Below are positions 28,843 to 36,951 of a DNA stretch of 64,000 bases, piece after piece. The DNA comes from Flavobacterium crocinum (lineage in GTDB: Bacteria; Bacteroidota; Bacteroidia; Flavobacteriales; Flavobacteriaceae): NCBI RefSeq assembly GCF_003122385.1, contig NZ_CP029255.1, positions 3,720,001 to 3,784,000 of the forward strand, written 5' to 3'. How positions within the stretch are numbered: position 1 is the first letter of the stretch; each line of letters opens with the position of its first letter. The translations under genes were made by a program, and so were the position numbers. The notes below the pieces were generated by a model. It saw only the letters and a program-made list of their open reading frames with translations, had not been told where the DNA came from and did no database searches.

Positions 28843-28876
28843 AAAAAGAATCTGTCCTGTTGGGCAGATTCTTTTT
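28843..28876. terminator. Bidirectional terminator between convergent genes
   Basis: AAAAAGAATCTG/CAGATTCTTTTT, a 12-bp perfect stem flanked by A-run and T-run, lies between the plus-strand HTH gene and the minus-strand lipoprotein gene and serves both. Confidence 0.85.
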
Positions 28877-28900
28877 AAGTTTATAATAGCAATGTATTTG

Positions 28901-30115
28901 TTATCTCAATCTTCCAACAAATATTAAACTACCACCAATTGCTTCAGAAACAGCTTCAAATTCAGCAGCTCCTTTTTGCTTTAAAAGACTGAATTTACCA
29001 TCAGGAGCAGTGATATTACCATAATATTCTACACCATCAATTGTACCAACTGTATAAACAGTACCATATTTTTCAAAAGAAGTAAAAGGCTCAACTTTTA
29101 GCGTTTTTAAATCTACAAGTGCAAATTTCGTTGGAGCATTGTACCAGTCAGCTGGTTTTGCCGGTGGCGTAAAAGTATTGTCAAGATACTGTGCAAGAGC
29201 TTTATCTCCATGTACATAAGCAACTACGTTTACTGAATGTGCATTTAGAGGTGCTTTTAAATCTACGAAAAAGTTAGGATCAAATGTTCCGTTAGGATTT
29301 ACCTTTAAAAGTGCGCCCGCAGGAGGAGCACTAGTTACAGTACTGTAATCCAGTGACAGAGATGTAGCACGTGAAGGTCTGTAGTACAAAGTACCATCAT
29401 TTCCTTTTGCAAACGTATCATAACCCATTGACATACGAGTATCTTTAACATAAGTAACCACTTTTGAAGCGATATCAAAAACCGCAATTTGAGCATATTG
29501 TGGAAACTTATTAAAATCAGTTGGTGTTGCCGCTACAGGTAAAATGATTTTTTTTGCAGAAGTCACATAGCTCATGTAAGTAGATGTTTTAACATCAGCA
29601 TCGTTGCTTAATGGTAATGGAGTAACAGTTATAGTTTCAGTTATAGTCATAGTTGCCGGATTGAACTTAATAATTTTTCCATCATTTAAAGCGAAAAAAT
29701 AAGCTTCTGTTTCAGATACGAAAGCAGGTGGTCCAAAAGTACCGCTTACACCAGTGCCGGCAAGACTTAAAGCGTCTGCACTCGAAATTTTCATATCATT
29801 ACTTACATTGTATTTGGTTAAAGTCGAAGCCGTACCATTCCAAACGTAAGGATGTTCGCCATAAGAATAGATTGTTGCACCCGGACCAATCTCAGTCATC
29901 GTTTTGTAATCAAGAGTAGAAGGGAATTTATCATATGCTCCTAAATAAAAAACCCTTCCTGAAGGAGTATTTACACGAACTGATGCAATAACAGCCGGAT
30001 TATTACCCTGACCTTCATCAGTTTTGTTGTCATCTGAACTACATGATGTTAAAGCAAATACCGAACACATTATTGCAGCAACGGTATACTTTGTAAAAAA
30101 TCGATTTGTTTTCAT
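28901..30115 (-). CDS. DUF4374-type surface lipoprotein, partner of a TonB receptor
   Basis: 404 residues. The N-terminus ends in LTSC (C25) followed by SSDD, an acidic signal that in Bacteroidetes promotes surface display. The rest is a beta-propeller-like repeat of short strands (for example AYFFALNDGKIIKFNPAT, GTLYYRPSRATS). It overlaps no gene and lies 21 bp downstream of the TonB-dependent receptor, so it is the second gene of a two-gene operon. Known DUF4374 lipoproteins include, to my recollection, XusB of Bacteroides, which binds xenosiderophores. A siderophore-capturing role is therefore plausible. The XusC-like PepSY gene is absent. Confidence 0.7.
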   Translation of the reverse strand: MKTNRFFTKYTVAAIMCSVFALTSCSSDDNKTDEGQGNNPAVIASVRVNTPSGRVFYLGAYDKFPSTLDYKTMTEIGPGATIYSYGEHPYVWNGTASTLTKYNVSNDMKISSADALSLAGTGVSGTFGPPAFVSETEAYFFALNDGKIIKFNPATMTITETITVTPLPLSNDADVKTSTYMSYVTSAKKIILPVAATPTDFNKFPQYAQIAVFDIASKVVTYVKDTRMSMGYDTFAKGNDGTLYYRPSRATSLSLDYSTVTSAPPAGALLKVNPNGTFDPNFFVDLKAPLNAHSVNVVAYVHGDKALAQYLDNTFTPPAKPADWYNAPTKFALVDLKTLKVEPFTSFEKYGTVYTVGTIDGVEYYGNITAPDGKFSLLKQKGAAEFEAVSEAIGGSLIFVGRLR

Positions 30116-30136
30116 ACTTATCGGTTATATAATTAA

Positions 30137-32506
30137 TTAAAATTGAGTTACTAATTTGATGTTAAATGATCTTCCTGGTTTTTGTACACCAAAAAAGTCA
30201 TAGTTTTTTTCATTGCTTAAGTTTTGAATTTCTGCAGTTATGGCATATTTTAAACTAGTAAAGCTGCTATGATAAGTCGTGCCAAGATCAAATGTCTGCT
30301 GACTTGGGATAACAAATGGATTTACAGAAGCGCTTTCCCAGCTTCTGAAAAATTCATACACATATCTTGCATCAAGAAAAAGAGATAACTTATCCGACTT
30401 GCCAATTAGGTTACGAAAAGAATAATTAGCACCTCCATTGGCAAAAAAGTACGGCTGATTAGGTACTCTGTCTCCTTTGTAAGCCGCAAATATTCCTTCG
30501 TCTGAATCATTATAAAAGTGCTGGTAGGTACTATTGGCATGAAAGGAAAGTTTATCATTTTTAGAAGTCCAGCTTCCTGAAACTTCAATTCCTTTAGAAG
30601 TTGCAGCAAATACATTCTGGAAAGTATTGTTACGGTCTAAGCTCGGCACAAATAAGATTTGATTGTCTATTTTTCTTAAAAAGACATTGGTTTGAACCTG
30701 CCAGTTACTTCTCTCATAATTTTCTTTGGACTTAAAGAAAAGCTCAAAATTAACGTTATGGCTTCGCTCCGGTTTTAGGTTCATATTACCTTGTATAAAT
30801 TGCCCGTCTCCAAATAATTCATCTGTTTGGGGCAAACGTGTAGCGTATTCATAGGTTAATCTGGTAGAAAATTGTTCATTGAATTTAAAACGAAACCCAT
30901 TTCCAAAACCAAAATAGTTCACGCTTCTGTTTTCTTTGATTACGGAGTTGTTGGAAGGGATTTTCTCTTCAGAATTTACTTTTTGCAGGTAATTTTTAAC
31001 GAATAAAAGATTCTCTAATTTTTCATTAAATGCATTTATTTTAAAGTCTGCACCATTAACCCATGTAAATAATTCTCTTACAGCGGTCGCTGGATCATAT
31101 CCGGTAATAAGTCTGTCGTCTCCGGTTTGTTTAGAATAAGTGGGAGCTGAAGTGAAACTTAAGGCATATTGGTTATTGATTTTCCATGAAGCTTTCAAAC
31201 GGGAAAAAACATCATTATTCCAAGTGTAAGTATCGCTTGGTCCGGTAGATTCTGAAATCTCTCCGCTTACATTTCCGGCAGAACCTTCAATACGTTCGCC
31301 ATACCAATTGTAGACATAATCAGATACATCTGTAAACTGACGTTCTCTGTAATTGTATCCTGAGACAAAATCTAACATAAAATTTTCACCAAATTCATTG
31401 CGATAGGTAAGGACAGTTCCAGCCGATTTGCGATACGTCATGACCTCTCCGTAAGGAACTCCAACCATTAATTGATTGTGTTGAATTTCTTTTGTGTAAT
31501 CAGTGTAAAAACCTTCGATGCTCAATTGTTTTGCCCAGATTCTGTCTTTAAAACCCGTCATTAACTGTACTCCGAAACCGTCGTATGCATCATGAAATCT
31601 TGGTACGGTTACTTTTTTAATCTTACCAAGATTATCAGCAACATCCACATCTACTTTATAATTGTTTTTGGAGGTATCATAAAAACCGCTTCCTTTTATA
31701 AAAAATCCGGTCTTTTCATTGTAATTATTAAGTATCAAAGAAGTTCGGTAGGTTCCAAAAGATCCCGCCTGAGCCGAAAAAGAACCACTAAAACCGGATT
31801 TAATTCTTGGAGTGATTAAATTAACAGCACCACCAAGAGCATCTGCTCCAAATTCAATTGGAACCACTCCCTTATATACTTCAACACGATCAATTAAATT
31901 AACAGGAACCGTCGAAATTCCGAAAGTATAACCGTGATATTCCAACGGAATACCATCTAAGAAGAAACGAATTTGATTGCCTGTTAGTCCATTCATCGAA
32001 AAGTTTGTTCTGGAACCTAAACCACCGGTACGCCTAACATTTATACCCTGAGTTTGTGAAAGTACTTCTCCTAAATCTGTCGTTTTAAATTTAGCTTCCC
32101 GCATTTCTATTACAGAAACGGCTTGTGCAGTTTCTTCTTTTTTTATTTTTTCAGATTTACTTTTTACTACTACATCATTTAATTTCTCTGCGTTGTTCGA
32201 TGTTTTTGCTGTTTTTTCTAAAATAATGTCAACAGAAATAGTTTGAGAATTTTCTAAAACAACGGAATGCTTTTTTGAAATGTATTCCTCTGAGCTAACT
32301 TCAATAGTATATCTACCATTTACCAGATTTTCTATCTGATAAAATCCGTTAGTATTTGTTTTTGCAATTGTTTCTGTGCCTAAAAGCTGAACAGTAACTC
32401 CTGATAATGGACTTCCTGATTCATTACTTACTTTACCTGATATTTTGTTTTGTCCTAGTAAAAATGTCGACGAAAAAATAAAGAGCAACGCTATTTTGAG
32501 TTTCAT
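30137..32506 (-). CDS. TonB-dependent outer-membrane receptor
   Basis: 789 residues. It has a signal peptide (MKLKIALLFIFSSTFLLG), a carboxypeptidase-regulatory-like domain (about 20-110, ISGKVSNESGSPLSGVTVQL) and a plug domain (about 125-240, with MREAKFKTTDLGEVLSQTQG and VEVYKGVVPIEFGADALGGA). A 22-stranded barrel follows, ending in FNIKLVTQF with terminal Phe. The size and the lack of a SusD partner fit siderophore or heme receptors rather than glycan SusC. It is co-transcribed with the DUF4374 lipoprotein. A perfect 14-bp inverted repeat directly upstream is a likely operator. Ligand not determined. Confidence 0.85.
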   Translation of the reverse strand: MKLKIALLFIFSSTFLLGQNKISGKVSNESGSPLSGVTVQLLGTETIAKTNTNGFYQIENLVNGRYTIEVSSEEYISKKHSVVLENSQTISVDIILEKTAKTSNNAEKLNDVVVKSKSEKIKKEETAQAVSVIEMREAKFKTTDLGEVLSQTQGINVRRTGGLGSRTNFSMNGLTGNQIRFFLDGIPLEYHGYTFGISTVPVNLIDRVEVYKGVVPIEFGADALGGAVNLITPRIKSGFSGSFSAQAGSFGTYRTSLILNNYNEKTGFFIKGSGFYDTSKNNYKVDVDVADNLGKIKKVTVPRFHDAYDGFGVQLMTGFKDRIWAKQLSIEGFYTDYTKEIQHNQLMVGVPYGEVMTYRKSAGTVLTYRNEFGENFMLDFVSGYNYRERQFTDVSDYVYNWYGERIEGSAGNVSGEISESTGPSDTYTWNNDVFSRLKASWKINNQYALSFTSAPTYSKQTGDDRLITGYDPATAVRELFTWVNGADFKINAFNEKLENLLFVKNYLQKVNSEEKIPSNNSVIKENRSVNYFGFGNGFRFKFNEQFSTRLTYEYATRLPQTDELFGDGQFIQGNMNLKPERSHNVNFELFFKSKENYERSNWQVQTNVFLRKIDNQILFVPSLDRNNTFQNVFAATSKGIEVSGSWTSKNDKLSFHANSTYQHFYNDSDEGIFAAYKGDRVPNQPYFFANGGANYSFRNLIGKSDKLSLFLDARYVYEFFRSWESASVNPFVIPSQQTFDLGTTYHSSFTSLKYAITAEIQNLSNEKNYDFFGVQKPGRSFNIKLVTQF

Positions 32507-32524
32507 GAAATACGATTAGATTTT

Positions 32525-32559
32525 GTATTGTTTTTATTTAGAATGAATAAAAACAATAC
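32525..32559 (-). promoter_or_regulatory. 14-bp perfect inverted repeat at the TonB-receptor promoter
   Basis: GTATTGTTTTTATT (32525-32538) and AATAAAAACAATAC (32546-32559) are exact complements around a 7-bp centre, 19 bp upstream of the start codon. On the minus strand it is preceded directly by TACTTTCG (one mismatch to TAnnTTTG), so transcription would begin inside the repeat. A repressor operator or a 5' UTR hairpin are both possible. Confidence 0.5.
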
Positions 32560-32809
32560 GAAAGTATGAAATTATTTATTAATAATATACTAAGAGTATA
32601 TAAAAAATGTAATAATGAATCTGATGTGGGTTTGGTAGAATATTTTGTTAAGAAAATGAAGAGAATCAATGAGGTATAATAATATCAAACAAAGTACTGT
32701 ATGTATTTTTCGTCATTGCTGCTAATTGTTTTATTATATTTGAAATGCTGCATAAACGAAAGGGAAGTTTTTGCATAGACTTATAGTGTACGGTAAATTT
32801 GATAGTATT

Positions 32810-33553
32810 ATGAAAATTAAATTTTTTTTGGCTATTTCAATTTTGTGGATAGCAGGTTGTTCCGGACAGGAGGTTTCTTCAAATAAAGTATTTAAAGAGA
32901 TCGCTCTGGTGAACAGGATAGAATTTGTAAACCCGAAGTATGACCAGCCAAAATTCAGTTGTGGCTTTCTTATAAAATATAACAATGAAACTTTTGCTGT
33001 TACAGCAAAACACATACTTAAGATTATTAAGCCGGAAAGTATGAAAACCCTGTCATTGGAAAAAGATATTAAAAATTGGGCATTATACCCATTGAACAAT
33101 AAATCCGAAATGGTAATTTGTGATAAATTATTAAATGAAAACAATTCGGAGTTATTAGAAGCGAAGTCTACTTACGACAATGACTGGCTAGTTTTTTCCA
33201 TAAAGCAAAACACTTCCCATATTATACCTTTGGAAATAAGAAATACGCCTTTAATTCAGGGAGAAAAATTATATGTTGTTGGTTGGACCAGAACGATGGA
33301 AAACGGACCCCAAAGGGTGTATGAATTTGCATATTATAAAACAATTTCAAATCGCATTTTATTAAAAGATATTCTGGTACCGGAGAAATTTGGTGGACTT
33401 AGCGGAGCTCCATTAGTAGATGAAAATGGTTTACTTGTTGGAATTGTCTCAAATGGAACAGTTGATCCGGAGTCAAACAAGAAGTTTTTCTCTCCATGCT
33501 CAGTAACGAATTTAGTAACTTTTATTGAAAACAGGAAGTCTGATAAACAATAA
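32810..33553 (+). CDS. Trypsin-fold serine protease-like lipoprotein
   Basis: The ATG at 32810 is chosen because it gives a lipoprotein signal peptide (MKIKFFLAISILWIAGC, lipid Cys17); the TTG at 32771 adds 13 residues in front. The protein has 247 residues. The chymotrypsin/HtrA triad can be read as H68 in AVTAKHIL, D125 in YDNDWLVF and S198 in GGLSGAPLVDENG, the last matching the GxSGxP motif. There is no PDZ domain. It probably cleaves or binds protein in the periplasm or on a membrane surface. Neighbours are divergent or convergent, so it stands alone. The family assignment is by motif only. Confidence 0.65.
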   Translation: MKIKFFLAISILWIAGCSGQEVSSNKVFKEIALVNRIEFVNPKYDQPKFSCGFLIKYNNETFAVTAKHILKIIKPESMKTLSLEKDIKNWALYPLNNKSEMVICDKLLNENNSELLEAKSTYDNDWLVFSIKQNTSHIIPLEIRNTPLIQGEKLYVVGWTRTMENGPQRVYEFAYYKTISNRILLKDILVPEKFGGLSGAPLVDENGLLVGIVSNGTVDPESNKKFFSPCSVTNLVTFIENRKSDKQ

Positions 33554-33636
33554 GCTATGGTATAAAGCAACAACTATTCAATAATAATTTGTGCGTAATA
33601 AATTCAGCCATTCTATCTGATGACAACTATTAATTA

Positions 33637-33670
33637 TTTGTTTTTTTCATGTGAGGATGGCCTACTTTTG
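33637..33670 (+). promoter_or_regulatory. Consensus promoter TTTG-N22-TACTTTTG
   Basis: Both the -33 TTTG (33637-33640) and the -7 TACTTTTG (33663-33670) match the consensus with a 22-bp spacer. The only thing downstream on this strand before a terminator is a 12-codon frame. Confidence 0.6.
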
Positions 33671-33707
33671 TAAAGACGGATTTATTGTAAATACTTTAAA
33701 TAAAAAA

Positions 33708-33746
33708 ATGAAACGTCAATTAAGCGGTTTATTTTTAGAAGAATAA
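33708..33746 (+). CDS. Candidate micro-gene, 12 codons
   Basis: An ATG preceded by TAAATAAAAAA, the A-rich context used by Flavobacterium for translation starts, opens a frame for MKRQLSGLFLEE and a TAA stop. A consensus promoter lies about 40 bp upstream and a hairpin with T-run begins 5 bp after the stop, so the whole is a self-contained transcription unit of about 110 nt. It could encode a peptide, a leader, or simply a small RNA. No similarity recognised. Confidence 0.35.
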   Translation: MKRQLSGLFLEE

Positions 33747-33750
33747 AAAA

Positions 33751-33785
33751 AACGCTAAAACCATAGTTTTAACGTTTTTAAAATA
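33751..33785. terminator. Terminator hairpin shared by the micro-gene and aconitase
   Basis: AACGCTAAAAC (33751-33761) pairs with GTTTTAACGTT (33766-33776) with one mismatch. A-runs and T-runs flank it on both sides, so it can end transcription in both directions. Confidence 0.7.
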
Positions 33786-33815
33786 GTGATGATTACGGAA
33801 CAATTTACAAACTAC

Positions 33816-33846
33816 AAATCGTGAAAAATAGAATCTTTCACGATTT
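33816..33846 (-). other. Second hairpin after aconitase
   Basis: AAATCGTGAAA/TTTCACGATTT, a perfect 11-bp stem with a 9-nt loop, starts 15 bp past the acnA stop. The T-run on the minus strand is weak, so it may be an RNA 3'-end protecting structure. Confidence 0.5.
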
Positions 33847-33860
33847 GATTTATTTAATTG

Positions 33861-36635
33861 TTATGGTTTATGAAGAAACTGTCTTAACACATACTGTAAA
33901 ATACCATCGTTTCTGTAATATTCAATTTCAATCTGTGAATCAAGTCGTGCAATTGCACTGAAGCTAAATACTTCTCCGTTTTCTTTAACGGCAGTAACAG
34001 ATAGTTCTTTTAACGGACTAATGTCTTCTGCAATTCCTGTAATAGTAAAGGTTTCTCTTCCAGTAAGTCCAAGACTGGCTGCATTTTCACCATTTTTATA
34101 CTGAAGTGGTAAAACGCCCATTCCCACTAAGTTGCTGCGATGAATTCTTTCGTAGCTTTCTGCTAATACTGCTTTTACACCAAGAAGAAAAGTTCCTTTG
34201 GCTGCCCAGTCTCTCGAAGAACCGCTTCCGTATTCTTTTCCGGCAAGGATAATTAAAGGTATTTCTGCTGCTTTATATTTTTTAGAAGCTTCATAAATGC
34301 TCAATTCTTCTCCAGTTGGAAGGAAAGTCGTAAAACCGCCTTCTTGTTTGGCTAAAGCATTTTTGATACGAACATTGGCAAAAGTCCCTCTGATCATAAC
34401 TTCATCATGGCCACGACGCGAACCATAAGAGTTGAAGTCGTTTTTCTCAACTCCTCGGCTTAATAAATAACTTCCTGCTGCAGAGTTTTCTTTAAAAGAA
34501 CCTGCAGGGGAAATATGATCTGTAGTAACGCTATCTCCTAAAACCAATAAAGTGCGGGCATTTACAATATCTTGTAACGCTTTAGGCTGATCTGGAAGAT
34601 CTTTAAAAAATGGCGCTTCTTTGATATAAGTCGAATTCTCATCCCATTGGTAAATTTTTTCTTTAGGAATCTGCAATTGTTGCCAAATTTCATTTCCTTC
34701 AAATATGGTTGCATAACTTGACTTGAATTGCTCTGGAGTCAGAACATTGCTGAGCATTTGACGGATTTCATCTTCGGCAGGCCATAAATCTTTTAGATAA
34801 ACGGGCTGTAGATTAGAATCATACGCAAGCGGTTCGTTTACAATGTCAATATCGACTCTTCCTGCTATGGCAAAAATTACGACAAGCATAGGAGACATCA
34901 GGAAATTCATTTTAATCTGCGGATGAATTCTGGCTTCAAAATTTCTATTTCCAGAAAGTACAGACGCCAGTACAAGATCATGTTCGTCTGCCGCTTTAGC
35001 CACATGCGGAGGAAGCGGGCCTGAGTTTCCAATACAAGAAGTACAGCCATAACCCACAACGTGAAATTTCAAAGCTTCGAGATCTTTTAGTAAATCTGCT
35101 TTAATTAAATAATCGGTTACAACTTTGGATCCTGGAGCCAGTGATGTTTTTACCCAGGGTTTTGTATTTACGCCTCTTTCTCTTGCTTTTTTTGCAATTA
35201 ATCCGGCACCAATCATAAGGAATGGATTAGAAGTATTCGTGCAGGAAGTGATGGCCGCAATAGCCACAGAACCGTCAGATAAAGTAAAACGTTCTGAACC
35301 AATAGTGACTTCAACACTTTTACTGCCATTTTCTATTTTTGGATCAATCTGAATTTCTTCCGGAACTGGTTTACTTTCATTTAAAGGCTGAGAACCGCCT
35401 TCTGCCAGCCATGTTTTAATTTGTTTTTCCGGTTTTAGATATTTTCTGCCAAAGTTTTTGTCTAAAGCATCAATAAAAGAAGGTTCAAGATTTTTAAGCA
35501 GAATTTTATCCTGCGGTCTTTTTGGGCCTGCAATTACAGGTTCAATAGAAGAAAGATCCAACTCTAAAATATGCGTATAGGTAATATTTTCGTCTCCCTT
35601 TCTCCACAACAAATTCGCTTTGCAGTAATCTTCAACCAAATGAATCTGCTCCTCCGATCTGCCGCTGAGTTTCATATATTCTAATGTTTTTTCGTCAGTA
35701 GGGAAGAAGGTAACGGTACAGCCAAATTCAGGAGACATATTTCCAATGGTTGCGCGATCAGGAACACTTAAATTGTCAAGACCTGGACCAAATACTTCCA
35801 CAAATTTACCTACTACGCCAAATTTTCTAAGCAGTTCAGCAATGGTCAGTACCATGTCAGTTGAAGTAGAGCCTAGCGGAATTTTCCCCGTCAATTTCAA
35901 TCCGATTACTTCGGGCATGATGAAATAAATAGGCTGTCCTAAAATTGCCGCTTCGGCTTCAATACCGCCGACACCCCATGCGATAACCCCAATTCCGTTT
36001 ACCATTGGTGTATGACTGTCCGTTCCAACAAGCGTATCCGGGAAAACTTCTCCGTTGCGTTCTATAACGCCTTTCGATAAATATTCAAGATTAACCTGGT
36101 GACAGATTCCCATTCCCGGAGGTACAACGCTGAAGTTGGTAAACGATTCCTGTGCCCATTTTAAAAACTGATATCTTTCGCCATTACGTTTGTATTCTTC
36201 GTCCATATTGCGCAGATACGAATATTCGGTTCCAAAGTAATCTACCTGAACAGAATGATCTACAACAAGATCAACAGGAATCAGCGGATTAATCGCATCC
36301 GGATTTTTGCCTCTTCTTGCTGCTTCGGCACGTAATGAAGCAATATCAACTACGGCGGGAACACCTGTAAAATCCTGCATTAAAACTCTTGCAGGTTTAA
36401 ACGGAATATCTTTGTCTGATGCTTCCGGTTTCCAGTTTAATAAGGTTTCAACGTTTTCTTTGGTAATTGCAAAATCATCGAAATTTCGCAAGGCATTTTC
36501 CAAAAGAATTCGGATTGAAAAGGGCATTTTTTCGATTTCAAATCCTTGTTGCTGCATTTCAGCAAGACTGTAATAAGAAAACTCCCTGCCAGAAGTTTTT
36601 AATACTTTTTTAATCTGGTAAATGTCGTTTTGCAT
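33861..36635 (-). CDS. acnA: Aconitate hydratase, AcnA type
   Basis: TCA-cycle enzyme interconverting citrate and isocitrate through a [4Fe-4S] cluster; cytoplasmic. It has 924 residues, close to the AcnA/IRP1 length. The cluster cysteines are visible as C465 in AITSCTNTSNP and C531/C534 in GYGCTSCIGNSGP. Other family motifs are VPAVVDIASLRAEAA, DSHTPMVNGIGVIAWGVGG and, in the swivelling domain, GKEYGSGSSRDWAAKGTFLLG. AcnA types are the stable, oxidant-tolerant aconitases. It is transcribed alone, with a double hairpin at its 3' end. Many Bacteroidetes instead use a shorter mitochondrial-type aconitase, so a second copy may exist elsewhere. Confidence 0.95.
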   Translation of the reverse strand: MQNDIYQIKKVLKTSGREFSYYSLAEMQQQGFEIEKMPFSIRILLENALRNFDDFAITKENVETLLNWKPEASDKDIPFKPARVLMQDFTGVPAVVDIASLRAEAARRGKNPDAINPLIPVDLVVDHSVQVDYFGTEYSYLRNMDEEYKRNGERYQFLKWAQESFTNFSVVPPGMGICHQVNLEYLSKGVIERNGEVFPDTLVGTDSHTPMVNGIGVIAWGVGGIEAEAAILGQPIYFIMPEVIGLKLTGKIPLGSTSTDMVLTIAELLRKFGVVGKFVEVFGPGLDNLSVPDRATIGNMSPEFGCTVTFFPTDEKTLEYMKLSGRSEEQIHLVEDYCKANLLWRKGDENITYTHILELDLSSIEPVIAGPKRPQDKILLKNLEPSFIDALDKNFGRKYLKPEKQIKTWLAEGGSQPLNESKPVPEEIQIDPKIENGSKSVEVTIGSERFTLSDGSVAIAAITSCTNTSNPFLMIGAGLIAKKARERGVNTKPWVKTSLAPGSKVVTDYLIKADLLKDLEALKFHVVGYGCTSCIGNSGPLPPHVAKAADEHDLVLASVLSGNRNFEARIHPQIKMNFLMSPMLVVIFAIAGRVDIDIVNEPLAYDSNLQPVYLKDLWPAEDEIRQMLSNVLTPEQFKSSYATIFEGNEIWQQLQIPKEKIYQWDENSTYIKEAPFFKDLPDQPKALQDIVNARTLLVLGDSVTTDHISPAGSFKENSAAGSYLLSRGVEKNDFNSYGSRRGHDEVMIRGTFANVRIKNALAKQEGGFTTFLPTGEELSIYEASKKYKAAEIPLIILAGKEYGSGSSRDWAAKGTFLLGVKAVLAESYERIHRSNLVGMGVLPLQYKNGENAASLGLTGRETFTITGIAEDISPLKELSVTAVKENGEVFSFSAIARLDSQIEIEYYRNDGILQYVLRQFLHKP

Positions 36636-36951
36636 GTTAGTTATAATTAATTAAAAAGATATTGGTAATTCGTTTTTTGAGTTTTTCTAATTTTATCTTT
36701 TGACTTTATTTCGTTAAAAAAATAGGTTTTTACGAAATATAGGAAACAAATAAATCTCAGTTTTACGATAGCTTCTTTAGTTCTCACTTTATTAGTATTT
36801 AAAGTTAGACAATTAAAAGCATCAATAAAAGTTTTTTAATTTCAATTTGTTGAAATTCAGTGTCTTGTTTTTTATGTTAAATTACACTGGTCTTTTATTG
36901 TTGTATAAAACTCCTAAGTAATAATTCAATCAGTATGCCACTCCTATAGCA
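36636..36951. other. Intergenic region upstream of aconitase
   Basis: 316 bp of AT-rich DNA. An imperfect palindrome AATTTCAATTTGTTGAAATT lies at about 36838. I see no consensus promoter on the minus strand and no frame. Confidence 0.4.
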
